Position numbers and translations under genes: made by a program | Source of the DNA: Pseudoalteromonas phenolica | GTDB lineage: Bacteria > Pseudomonadota > Gammaproteobacteria > Enterobacterales > Alteromonadaceae | Length of the DNA: 64,000 bases | Assembly: GCF_005876835.1 (NCBI RefSeq) | Contig: NZ_PPSW01000012.1 | Location: 174,034 to 238,033 of the forward strand | Direction of reading: 5' to 3' | The notes under the pieces: model-generated | The model's input: the letters and a program-made list of their open reading frames with translations, nothing else | Told to the model about the DNA's origin: nothing | Database searches by the model: none | In this document: positions 8,200 through 16,454 of the stretch, in pieces | Position numbering within the stretch: the first letter of the stretch is position 1 | Layout of the letters: each line of letters opens with the position of its first letter

Positions 8200-10571
8200 G
8201 TTAACCTCATAAAAATATAAAAAACAAATCCCATAGCAATGAAAATACAGCCCACTAAAGATAAGTTAGTATTCACTTTGCTATTACTATCTTGTACCAA
8301 AATTACCGCTGTCAGAATGGGGCCCAATACCGCCCCCATACGCTCCAAAAATCGATAATTAGCCGCGGTAATGTCACTGCCAAATTGTTTAGCATAGTGA
8401 CTATTCAGCATCACCCCGACCAATGGGCTGCCCAATGTGCCCTGAAAAAAGCCCACCATAAGTACCGCAATCACAATAACGCTCACCGACAACAGTTCTT
8501 GATAGCTTTGCAGTGGCCCATAGTGACTTAAGGTATGCGCCACCCACTCAAAACTGGCTATGAGCATAATGCTTAACCCGGCGCCCAAAACACTCAAACT
8601 AATGGCTCGTAATTGGTTATTGGCATTGGGCTTAGCTAAATGTGTCGCAATTAGGATCGCGAAGAAATACAAGGCAATAATTTGCCCAGCGATATTAGGG
8701 TCTGCAAACTGCTGGTTGATAAGCACTGGGATATAAATCAAGATCACCCCGGTATGTATGGCTTTGATTGGGATAGCGATAAGTAACAAGCACTGCTGTA
8801 ATTGCCTGTCTTTAAACATCATTAGTAAATCTGTTAGTAGGCCCTTGCTTGCAGAAGGTTTAACTTCGTCGTCATCGCTTGTTTCGACTGCCAGCTCTAT
8901 AGATTGATTCAAGCTATAAAGAAATGTCAGGCCGCCAATGACAGCTGCACTCATAAATACCCCTGAAACGCCTAAAATTGGCACCACGACCGCTCCTACA
9001 GACACCCCAGCGATGGCCCCGATATAAAAACCTATTAATAATTGATTACTCGCTGAAAACTGAGGGTGAGATTGTGCGATCCGTAAAAACTGACTTTGCA
9101 CACAGATCACCAATAACCCCTGTGACATACCCGATAATAATCGCGCAATTGCAAGTAACTCAGCTTCAACAAAATAGGCAAGCACAAGCAACGACAGACT
9201 ATTTACCACCAAGGCCAAACGCAGCATGGTTTGAACCCCAAAGCGCCTAACCCAAACTGCAGCAGGCACCATGACACAAGCAAAACCTAAGAAGTACAAA
9301 CTGAATATCAACTGTAATTCACCACTACTAAGCGCCAGTGTTTGCCTTAAGTAAGCAGGAAAAAAAGATAAGGTGATCGACTCAAGCAAAACACCCAAAA
9401 CAAAAATTGCTCTGATTGCTCGATAGCTACTCGGTAAAGCAGAATTGCTCACTTTACTGCTTCGCTGACTGCTGACTACGGCTTCAACTAAGACATTTAA
9501 AATCAATAATAAAGCGGCTAACAAAATGAAAATATTGCGAACTGCCTTCCACAATTTCTGATAAATGTCGTTTCTTAACACCTCACTACACACTTGATAA
9601 TCAGACAACCCGATTTGTCGGCAGTTTGTTATGACCCCCTCTTTGTTATCTGTTCCTGATGCTTCACCCAGCTTCAACACATTCAAACTGTGCAAAATAC
9701 TGTTATTAACCCGATAAGGCTCTAATAACTCATCAACACCACGTACCTGATGGTCTAAATCAAACCCCATATCGGTCACTGCACTCAAACGCTGCGACAA
9801 TAAATCAAGCACCGCATCACTTTGACCAATAATTTTAGTTTGATATAGAGAAAAAGAAGTCATCACCAATTGCACAGTAAGTAAGCTAAACACACAATAA
9901 AACGCCCACTTCAAGGTGCTGGCCTTAGCTTGTTTTTGGAAAAGCCCCGCCACAAAAAAGGTAAAAATGATGAAAACCCAAGGTATTGAATCGATAATCT
10001 TGCCAAATGCTTGATGGATTTCTTGATTGAAAATACCCGCAGTCAGGGCGATTGAAAGCACCCCTACATCAGCGGTATTAGTTGCCAATGGCAGTTGCAA
10101 AACATATTGCTGTGAGGCTGCTTTAGGCATTACTAGTCCCAGAATATCAATGTCGATTTGCTCAACGAGTTGTCCTGGAGCTGCTGAGCAAGATAAGGGA
10201 ATGAGACCACTGTTTTGCCTGTCAGCTTGCGCATAAATGGGTTTTATTTCAGCCCGTTCGACCCCTTGGGTTTGCAATGCAAAAGTATGTACTTGCGGTG
10301 CAAACCCTTTGTATTCAATCGGCATACCTAAGCTGAGCGACTGATTAATTTGCTGACGTAAGATATGTGATTGATTACAAATATTTTTAAGCACCAACTC
10401 TGGGGCAACCCGGTATGCTTCACCCGCGGCAATGAACACTATCACAGCAACACACAATAATAAGGTGACTTGCAATTGCCCAGTTTGCTTTAGCAAATAC
10501 ATTAGCCCAATGCGATTTGCTGCCTCATGTTGCTCTTCGGGGTTATGCATAACCTCTGGCTCTACTGACAT
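8181..10571 (-). CDS. MFS transporter with large N-terminal periplasmic sensor-like region
   Basis: A 796-residue membrane protein of unusual build. Residues 33-52 are a membrane helix, 53-195 a periplasmic domain with three Cys, 197-212 and 222-243 two more helices, about 244-343 a second periplasmic segment, 344-365 a further helix, and from about 385 to the end a complete 12-helix major facilitator carrier. Ordinary MFS carriers are about 400 residues, so roughly half of this protein is extra. The layout of the extra part recalls extracytoplasmic sensor modules of receptor kinases, but no kinase or HAMP is seen. It overlaps the ATP-grasp gene by 10 bases and the binding-protein gene by 19. 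Export of the ligase product is a reasonable inference. Confidence 0.8.
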   Translation of the reverse strand: MSVEPEVMHNPEEQHEAANRIGLMYLLKQTGQLQVTLLLCVAVIVFIAAGEAYRVAPELVLKNICNQSHILRQQINQSLSLGMPIEYKGFAPQVHTFALQTQGVERAEIKPIYAQADRQNSGLIPLSCSAAPGQLVEQIDIDILGLVMPKAASQQYVLQLPLATNTADVGVLSIALTAGIFNQEIHQAFGKIIDSIPWVFIIFTFFVAGLFQKQAKASTLKWAFYCVFSLLTVQLVMTSFSLYQTKIIGQSDAVLDLLSQRLSAVTDMGFDLDHQVRGVDELLEPYRVNNSILHSLNVLKLGEASGTDNKEGVITNCRQIGLSDYQVCSEVLRNDIYQKLWKAVRNIFILLAALLLILNVLVEAVVSSQRSSKVSNSALPSSYRAIRAIFVLGVLLESITLSFFPAYLRQTLALSSGELQLIFSLYFLGFACVMVPAAVWVRRFGVQTMLRLALVVNSLSLLVLAYFVEAELLAIARLLSGMSQGLLVICVQSQFLRIAQSHPQFSASNQLLIGFYIGAIAGVSVGAVVVPILGVSGVFMSAAVIGGLTFLYSLNQSIELAVETSDDDEVKPSASKGLLTDLLMMFKDRQLQQCLLLIAIPIKAIHTGVILIYIPVLINQQFADPNIAGQIIALYFFAILIATHLAKPNANNQLRAISLSVLGAGLSIMLIASFEWVAHTLSHYGPLQSYQELLSVSVIVIAVLMVGFFQGTLGSPLVGVMLNSHYAKQFGSDITAANYRFLERMGAVLGPILTAVILVQDSNSKVNTNLSLVGCIFIAMGFVFYIFMRLTCQKDK

Positions 10572-11686
10572 GGCGCACCTATACGGGCTAACAGCGCATG
10601 ATATTTAGGTGTTCGATGCAAAGATAAATGGCTCAAACTAACTTGGACTAAATAGTCTAAAAACTGGGTGTACGAAACTTTGAGTTCTTGTAAACCCATT
10701 GCAACTAAGCTGCCTGTGCCATTATGTACAGCCCCTAGATCAGGTTTGGGGTTTGCTTCAAGAACGCATAACTGTCCCTTTGAATCCATTCTCAAATCGA
10801 GCCTAAACAAGCCATATAAGTTCAAAACAGAAAAGAGCTTTCTGCAATAAGCTGTCACCGTCTCATTAAGGTGCGCTTGTTGCTCATCAGATAATGTAAT
10901 GATGGAGTCCGTACCGATTGGCTTGATATCCATTGACGTAAATATACGATTGCCTGGCCCTAAATTGCGCTGATAAATACCAAAACAAGTGGGCGAAGCC
11001 AGTTCCCCCATGGTTGGGATCACCGAAGCACAATATTCGTCTCCTGATAAAAACTGCTCAATTAAAACGGCACTTTGTGTGTGTGAATAAACCTGCTGAC
11101 AAACCTCATTTAATTCGCGCAAAGAGTTTACTAAATGCACATGGTTAGATGCCCGCCCCGATACAGGTTTAACAATGAGTTTAGCATCGCCAAAGAAGTG
11201 AAGTTTGTTATGCCTGAGCACCAATTCTTCAGCCGTATTTGGCTTTTCAGGATGCCAAAGCACATACTCCGCAGTAGGAATAGCAAGTTGCTGTAACAGC
11301 TTTTTAAACAAAAACTTATTATCCATAAGCGCGGCATTAAGCGGCGTATGCCCAACATAAGGGATCCCCAAGCTTTCTAACAGCGCGGCACCATGACAAC
11401 ACGGATCAGCTCCTTGCATCCCCCCCGTATTTAGCCAAGCAAAGTCGATTTTATTTTCAGCTAACTGCCTAGCTAAATGCTGATCATCGGCCAAGCAAAT
11501 AACATGACTAAATCCTGCTTGCTCTAGACCCTCCTTGATATCATTGGCCACCTTTTGATAGCTTTTCCAACTACGAGTGTTATAACTTCGATAGATCACT
11601 GAACCTACTTGTGCAGGATCAGCAGAATAAATCACCGCAATACGCCCATTTAACTTCAATGTATTCAGTGCCGTATTTACAGACAT
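10562..11686 (-). CDS. D-alanine--D-alanine ligase-like ATP-grasp enzyme
   Basis: A 374-residue ATP-grasp ligase. Visible landmarks are the pre-grasp strand 'RIAVIYSAD', 'YVGHTPLNAALMDNKFLFK' (Ddl-type entry to the ATP domain), 'LIVKPVSGRAS' with the ATP lysine, 'LIEQFLSGDEYC', 'LFRLDLRMD' and 'LEANPKPDL', which carries the metal-binding Glu and Asn. Such enzymes join two amino acids or an amino acid and another carboxylate through an acyl phosphate. The ATG at 11686 has AAGGAG eight bases upstream; a GTG three codons earlier has no spacing for one. Its place between a DUF2490 barrel and an exporter suggests a dedicated product rather than cell-wall D-Ala-D-Ala. The substrate is unknown. Confidence 0.85.
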   Translation of the reverse strand: MSVNTALNTLKLNGRIAVIYSADPAQVGSVIYRSYNTRSWKSYQKVANDIKEGLEQAGFSHVICLADDQHLARQLAENKIDFAWLNTGGMQGADPCCHGAALLESLGIPYVGHTPLNAALMDNKFLFKKLLQQLAIPTAEYVLWHPEKPNTAEELVLRHNKLHFFGDAKLIVKPVSGRASNHVHLVNSLRELNEVCQQVYSHTQSAVLIEQFLSGDEYCASVIPTMGELASPTCFGIYQRNLGPGNRIFTSMDIKPIGTDSIITLSDEQQAHLNETVTAYCRKLFSVLNLYGLFRLDLRMDSKGQLCVLEANPKPDLGAVHNGTGSLVAMGLQELKVSYTQFLDYLVQVSLSHLSLHRTPKYHALLARIGAPCQ

Positions 11687-11698
11687 CGCCTTCACTCC

Positions 11699-12331
11699 TT
11701 AAAACTGCCAAGCCAAACCTAATACATGACTGTATTCTCCGGTTTTACTTTTTCGTCTTAACAAGTAGCTGACTTGCGCGCCCATCAAAGCATCTTTTAA
11801 AGTGAAAGCAAAAGGCACAAGACGGTATTCAGTAAGCTGATAGTCTTCATCTAAAATCCATTCTTGGCGAATATGAAAGCGCTTAATGTGAACGAAAGGT
11901 GTATCTTTATCTGCACTTACTCTGATGCGATAGCGACCATTGGTTTCGCTGTCTTTTTCGATATATTCAACGCGATTGCGTAAACCAAAGTGCCAGCCAC
12001 TGGCGAGTTTTCCTGATGAAAACGATGCTTCTAATTCTAAGCGTTGTAACTGGTCATCACCTGAGGTGTTATACAAGCGAATGAACTTACCTGCTGTAGC
12101 GACTTTCACATGTTCGTTAAGCTTGTAACTCAACTTGGGCCCGGCAAAAAAACCGCTCAAGTCATCTACTCCATTTTGAGTTCTCAATTCGGTGTAAAAT
12201 GAACTTGAAACCCTCCCTTGTTTAAAAAGCGTCTTATTTGCCGACACCCATAATTGCTGATCTTCTGCATTTATCTTTGCTGCGAACAACCCGCATGTCA
12301 CAAACAACAACGACCATAAAACCTGTTTCAT
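11699..12331 (-). CDS. DUF2490-family outer-membrane protein
   Basis: A 210-residue protein with a signal peptide ending near residue 22 (AKINA) and a mature part made of amphipathic strands that ends in 'GLAWQF', the C-terminal aromatic typical of barrels. The strand pattern 'LELEASF...W.FGLRNRVEYI' and 'RIRVSAD' matches DUF2490, a family of predicted beta-barrels of unknown role. It is the first gene of locus A, and the ATP-grasp gene starts 12 bases after its stop, so it should be part of that operon. Confidence 0.8.
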   Translation of the reverse strand: MKQVLWSLLFVTCGLFAAKINAEDQQLWVSANKTLFKQGRVSSSFYTELRTQNGVDDLSGFFAGPKLSYKLNEHVKVATAGKFIRLYNTSGDDQLQRLELEASFSSGKLASGWHFGLRNRVEYIEKDSETNGRYRIRVSADKDTPFVHIKRFHIRQEWILDEDYQLTEYRLVPFAFTLKDALMGAQVSYLLRRKSKTGEYSHVLGLAWQF

Positions 12332-12460
12332 AAATATCCTCTTTAATCTAATTTATGTGTTTTGAAACAGCCTTAGTATGTTGTCTTAAAGAAGTGTTTA
12401 ATCGGTGGAATGAGTTGTAAAATCAGGGGGTTATATTTAACTGAGTGGTATTGATAAGAC

Positions 12461-12592
12461 GCGAAGTAAATTCGCTGCTACCGAAATTTATTTTTATTTG
12501 GGACTAAATAACCTTAGGTAGTACCGACTTCATGTCGGGTTATAGTTGAATTTAAAAAATGAGCTTACAGCTACCGACATATACTCGGTAGC
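12461..12592. repeat. Cluster of REP-like hairpins
   Basis: Three short inverted repeats follow one another in the 268-base gap: GCGAA/TTCGC at 12461-12475, CCGAC/GTCGG at 12524-12538, and GCTACCGA/TCGGTAGC at 12570-12592. The string CTACCGA also occurs singly at 12478. Repeats of the form CCGAC...GTCGG are, from memory, common between Pseudoalteromonas genes. The last hairpin could also end transcription of the zinc-ribbon gene. Confidence 0.5.
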
Positions 12593-12599
12593 ATAGATA

Positions 12600-12836
12600 T
12601 TAAGCCAAACTCGGTGTGTTACCTGCATCTTGCAATGACGCAGTCACATGTTGATAGTTTTGATACGCTGTTAAACCACGTTCAAATACATTCGCGCTTT
12701 GCGGCTTTAAAGAGAGCTCACTCTTACAGCAGCTACATGTAAAAGATTTACCCTGCAGCAATAAATTAGGCTCAATCACAATAGGGCTTTTACGCCCTTC
12801 TGATTCACAATATGGACAATCAATTATTGTACTCAT
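12600..12836 (-). CDS. Small zinc-ribbon protein
   Basis: A 78-residue protein with two CxxC knuckles, C7/C10 and C34/C37, about 24 residues apart, which is the zinc-ribbon arrangement; C36 is extra. The remainder is a short helical tail. The stop of the upstream DUF2589 gene and the start of this one share a base (TAATG), so translation is coupled and the two proteins are probably made together. It may help fold, or bind, the DUF2589 protein. Confidence 0.75.
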   Translation of the reverse strand: MSTIIDCPYCESEGRKSPIVIEPNLLLQGKSFTCSCCKSELSLKPQSANVFERGLTAYQNYQHVTASLQDAGNTPSLA

Positions 12837-13543
12837 TAGTTGTTTTTACCTCCTGAGGCATCGGCTTTAGTACCATCACCACTGATGATCACAGGCGAAA
12901 TGTTGTCTGTATACGCTTTAATGATCACCCCAACTCCTTCGGGTAGAGGCAACTGACCTGCATGTACTTTGACATCGTAAGTCGCTTTGTTGCTCTTATT
13001 ATATTTTTCAGTCTCACTATTTTTACTTTCATTCGAATATGACACTGAGCCTGAGACTTCTGTAGAGCCTAAGCCGTAATTCAGCTTCTGAGTAAACGAT
13101 GCTTCTGCGCCGACCGACTGACTTTGCTCATTGCTTTTCTCATGAGAAAAGCTCGATTTAACTTCCATATTAAAATGAATGTTCACGTCATCAACCGCAA
13201 GCGCATTTAAAGGAAGTAAGGTCAGTAATGGCAAATGAATTTCTGACTCAACCGATGACTGCTTAGTTGAAATGTCACCCTCTTTGTTGCTGGTTGTTAG
13301 CACTGGACGAGTGAGTTTTAGTGTCACCATAATCGGCTCAAGCGAACCTTCTTTACCTGCGTCGTCACCCTGTGCAGACTTTTTATTAAAGCAAGTATCT
13401 AACATAAACTGTACTTGCGTCATCGCCATTTTATGGTTGGCCTGTGCAGCCGCCATTAATGGCCCGCCAATTAAGTCTTTCATTGGCAAACCGCTGAATT
13501 GTTGCGCCATCGACAGCAGCGCAGGCCCTTGATTTACACTCAT
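12836..13543 (-). CDS. DUF2589-family protein
   Basis: A 235-residue protein. The N-terminus carries the family signature 'LPMKDLIGGPLMAAA' at about residues 19-33. The centre has the 'PLLTLLPLNALAVDDVNI' segment, a strand-turn-strand core shared with the two genes on the other side of the divergent promoter. No signal peptide or membrane helix is present. The function of DUF2589 is unknown to me. It is coupled to the zinc-ribbon gene and faces two paralogues across a 172-base gap. Confidence 0.85.
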   Translation of the reverse strand: MSVNQGPALLSMAQQFSGLPMKDLIGGPLMAAAQANHKMAMTQVQFMLDTCFNKKSAQGDDAGKEGSLEPIMVTLKLTRPVLTTSNKEGDISTKQSSVESEIHLPLLTLLPLNALAVDDVNIHFNMEVKSSFSHEKSNEQSQSVGAEASFTQKLNYGLGSTEVSGSVSYSNESKNSETEKYNKSNKATYDVKVHAGQLPLPEGVGVIIKAYTDNISPVIISGDGTKADASGGKNN

Positions 13544-13715
13544 GGTATTTTCCTTTCGTTATGTATGAGCATATAAGGTTAAAGGCTTTTAAATTTGAAC
13601 AATCGTGTAAAACAGGTTTCTACTCAGGCAATTTTACGCCTTGAGATCCGAGTTCTGCCCGAGTTTTGAGATGATTAAATCGCTATTGTGTGAAAAATTT
13701 TAACTGGACCTGCAT
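13544..13715. promoter_or_regulatory. Divergent promoter region between DUF2589 genes
   Basis: A 172-base AT-rich gap separates two divergent gene sets of the same family, so promoters in both directions must lie here. I cannot fix -35/-10 boxes with confidence. Confidence 0.4.
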
Positions 13716-14276
13716 ATGATCAACCTACAAGAATTCGTTCAAACTATACACACTGCCACTGCCGCTGCGGGCGAAGCATTAATACAAAAAAACCTCGGCC
13801 TCATTGACCAGTTTTTTGAGCCTGTTGAAGATGAGCCTGAACAATCAGCATCAGGTAATAGCCGAAAAGCTGCAATTAATTCGCGCACTGAAGCACAAAC
13901 ACTCAATGAAGAGCCTCCGGTGCAGGTAATGAAACCACGTATGGTCGCGGTGCAATATCCAAAAACTACCAAGGATGGCGCAAGTATTCAAACTGTGAAT
14001 GTGCCTTTGATCACCCTAGTTCCCCTCTCTCAGGTTGAGCTCAAAGAGATGGAATTTGCCACTGAACTGGAGCTCAGCGTAAACGGTGAAGACTTACAAG
14101 TGTCATTCCCAAAACGCACCGCGAAGAGTCAAGATTTAGCCGCAGAAGGAGCCAACTTAGGCAATGGCGGAAAAGCGAAACTAGAAGTAAAAATTGCCGC
14201 CATGGAAACCCCTGATGGCTTACGTTATTTGGTTGATGGATATGAACGTGCGCTACGTTCTCAGATCCCAGGGTAA
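13716..14276 (+). CDS. DUF2589-family protein, second paralogue
   Basis: A 186-residue protein. After a helical N-terminus (1-35) and an acidic, low-complexity linker (about 40-70), it has 'VPLITLVPLSQVELKEMEF', which lines up with the core of the divergent DUF2589 gene. The C-terminal strand pair ends near 'DGLRYLVDGYERAL'. It lacks the LIGGPL signature, so it is a diverged member. It begins just after the divergent promoter and is followed at five bases by the third paralogue. Confidence 0.75.
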   Translation: MINLQEFVQTIHTATAAAGEALIQKNLGLIDQFFEPVEDEPEQSASGNSRKAAINSRTEAQTLNEEPPVQVMKPRMVAVQYPKTTKDGASIQTVNVPLITLVPLSQVELKEMEFATELELSVNGEDLQVSFPKRTAKSQDLAAEGANLGNGGKAKLEVKIAAMETPDGLRYLVDGYERALRSQIPG

Positions 14277-14281
14277 TTGTT

Positions 14282-14728
14282 TTGGCCAGCTCATTAAATA
14301 GCTCAAAAGTAAAAATCAGTGATGCAGATCCTATTTTAAACCAGCTTATAAGTGCGCTCTACCAGGCACAAAAAATCACAGAAATAGACAAATACCATGC
14401 ATTACTGAACCGCTTAAATATTAATTCAAAAGAGGAATTAGAGGCCAAAACAGTGCGCATAAGCATGCCAGTTTCCAATGATGATAAAACGCTCTCACAT
14501 GCCCTGATTGAGGCGCCTTTGTTAAGCTTATTCCCGCTATCGTTTTTGCAAATAGAGCATATTAAACTCGACTTAGACCTATTTGTTGAACACGCAGAAG
14601 AAACCAAGCCAAACCTCACTTTTAAAGCTAAATCCGGTGTGTTTTCGAAAAACCAACCTTGTCGATTAAGTGTCAATTTAGATAGAGAAAGCGGTCTTTC
14701 TTCACATCTTTTGCTGGACAATCAGTAG
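14282..14728 (+). CDS. DUF2589-like protein, third paralogue
   Basis: A 148-residue protein beginning at a TTG that has AGGG eight bases upstream and lies five bases after the preceding stop. The segment 'APLLSLFPLSFLQIEHIKLDL' repeats the family core seen in both neighbours. The N-terminal part (about 10-50) is helical and the C-terminal part is beta-rich. Three unequal family members together suggest subunits of one assembly; that is inference. Confidence 0.65.
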   Translation: MASSLNSSKVKISDADPILNQLISALYQAQKITEIDKYHALLNRLNINSKEELEAKTVRISMPVSNDDKTLSHALIEAPLLSLFPLSFLQIEHIKLDLDLFVEHAEETKPNLTFKAKSGVFSKNQPCRLSVNLDRESGLSSHLLLDNQ

Positions 14729-14843
14729 ACATTCTTTTCACCTAGCGCAAACTTTCTGAGCGCCAGTCGAGCAGTGACTAACCCAAAGCAAAATGCTATT
14801 GTCGATTAGTGTAAGTTTATATGTGATTCAAGGAAAATGAGAT

Positions 14844-15578
14844 TTGAGTAGTTCTGATAATAACAAGGAAAAATTTAAGCAACTCTCTGAAATGTACTTA
14901 TTTGAAGAGATCTTTAAAATCATCCGTATTTCCACAGGGATAAGCGTCGCTTTCTGTTATCTGGTTTTATTACTCACCAGTATGGCCTACCTACATCTGT
15001 TTTATAGTGAGTTCGGGATCAGCATTGTTAAATATGTTTCTTTTGAAGATATGCTGGCTACACCGATCAAAAATCCAAATATCGTATTTACGTATATCGC
15101 GGTAATTTTGGTTTTAGTTATTGCTGACATAGGTAATCGTTTTAGAGCCAGAAAAAAACTGGAATATGCTGATGGTCAAATGCCAAAGCGAATGCGAGTT
15201 TTGAGTGCATTGCTTTGGGCACCAAACAACCCTAAAACGAACTTGCGATTTACTCTCGCTGCTGTGTCTATATGTGTTATTGCTTATATTTTTGCATTTG
15301 CAAAAATAGAAGCAAATGATATTAAAGCTGGTGAGTCTGAGAGAGTACTTATTGTTTTAAGTGATCAAGAAGCGTCCATTGAGACTTCTTTATTGGGCAC
15401 CAGTGTGAATTATGTATTCACCTATGACCACAAAGCAAAAGAGGCCACTATTTTTTATGTTGAAGCAATAAAATCGATTAAAAGCTTCAAACAAGTTGCT
15501 GAAGAGGTCAATACCATTGAAGATCAAAAAATAGGCCCCTTAAAAAGTGAACCCGAAAGTGACTCAAAAACTAAGTAG
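14844..15578 (+). CDS. Uncharacterised membrane protein
   Basis: A 244-residue protein that starts at TTG with AAGGA nine bases upstream. Three hydrophobic segments lie at about 31-54, 75-96 and 131-150; the C-terminal 90 residues form a soluble, probably periplasmic, domain with a charged tail. I recognise no family. It follows the DUF2589 pair on the same strand after 115 bases and may or may not belong with them. Confidence 0.65.
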   Translation: MSSSDNNKEKFKQLSEMYLFEEIFKIIRISTGISVAFCYLVLLLTSMAYLHLFYSEFGISIVKYVSFEDMLATPIKNPNIVFTYIAVILVLVIADIGNRFRARKKLEYADGQMPKRMRVLSALLWAPNNPKTNLRFTLAAVSICVIAYIFAFAKIEANDIKAGESERVLIVLSDQEASIETSLLGTSVNYVFTYDHKAKEATIFYVEAIKSIKSFKQVAEEVNTIEDQKIGPLKSEPESDSKTK

Positions 15579-15590
15579 CTAACTTTTAAA

Positions 15591-15863
15591 CTACTCTGTC
15601 TTTTCAAGCTTTAACGAAAAACTTATAAAAACTCCAGCGATAATGCCTATCAACACACTTGAAAACATGCCAAATTTCGATACAAGCGGATTTAAGGCAA
15701 ATATGAAGAGAAAAATTAATGGGATAATACATAGTACTAAGAATTTCAAGTTAATAGCCACTTCTATTTTAGTTTGACAGTGGGGACAGGTTTTATATTT
15801 ACCCCACTTATTCAAGGCCTTTGAAAAAAAGCCTATATTATTTTCGCATGCTGGGCATTTCAT
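15591..15863 (-). CDS. Zinc-ribbon membrane protein
   Basis: A 90-residue protein with CxxC pairs at C3/C6 and C26/C29 (a zinc ribbon of the 'CPxC...CPxC' type), followed by two membrane helices at about 37-57 and 64-84. Small proteins of this build are common and mostly uncharacterised. It is convergent with the membrane protein gene before it, with only 12 bases between the stops. Confidence 0.7.
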   Translation of the reverse strand: MKCPACENNIGFFSKALNKWGKYKTCPHCQTKIEVAINLKFLVLCIIPLIFLFIFALNPLVSKFGMFSSVLIGIIAGVFISFSLKLEKTE

Positions 15864-15913
15864 TGTTTAACTTCCCTTAAATTCCTTTTTTAAAACACAT
15901 TGAGTTTAATCAC

Positions 15914-16432
15914 TTAAACACTATTTAATGAACCCTTATTTAGTACATATTCAAAAAATTCGACGTTTTCATGTTCATTTTCTTGAGGTATAAAACCCAA
16001 TTTCAACAGTAAGTTAGCAGAAGCAAGATTGCCTTTATCTACCCCGCCAACAAGGCTTCGCCACGACTCTATTTGCTCTGCGCGCTTTATAAAGGCATGC
16101 AATAGCTCACTTGCAAGGCCTTTACCCCAATATTCTTGCGCAAGTAAGTAGCCTATGTGTTTCTCAGCCTTGTCTGTATTACTAACAAATACAAAACCTA
16201 AACATGCATCGCCTTTATCTTTAATTAAAAACAACCGGCTCTCTGAGCGCATTTGACTTAACCAAGATTTAGCTTCTGCGGTATTCCTCACGCCATGAAA
16301 GTAAGGCGGCAGGCTTGCCACAACGGTCTCTGTCAAAATGCTTGGGATCGCAGCTATTAATGCGTTATCAAATACCGCTTCAGCATTTAACTCAATTAAA
16401 TTGAGTCGTTGCGTTGATAAGTAAAGTGCCAT
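15914..16432 (-). CDS. RimJ/RimL-type GNAT acetyltransferase
   Basis: A 172-residue acetyltransferase. It opens with 'LSTQRLNLIELN', the usual first strand of ribosomal-protein-type acetyltransferases, and carries the acetyl-CoA motif 'EYWGKGLASELL' and a late 'LLLKLGFI' strand. I chose the ATG at 16432 because an earlier in-frame start would overlap the neighbour and add 23 residues foreign to the family. It follows the SDR gene on the same strand by 22 bases. The substrate is unknown. Confidence 0.85.
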   Translation of the reverse strand: MALYLSTQRLNLIELNAEAVFDNALIAAIPSILTETVVASLPPYFHGVRNTAEAKSWLSQMRSESRLFLIKDKGDACLGFVFVSNTDKAEKHIGYLLAQEYWGKGLASELLHAFIKRAEQIESWRSLVGGVDKGNLASANLLLKLGFIPQENEHENVEFFEYVLNKGSLNSV

Positions 16433-16454
16433 GTTTCTCCTTGAGCAACAAAGC

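Noticed and set aside
14359..14721. 120-codon open frame on the minus strand
   Set aside because: Mirrors the third DUF2589 gene, which has the family core; the antisense frame is a shadow.
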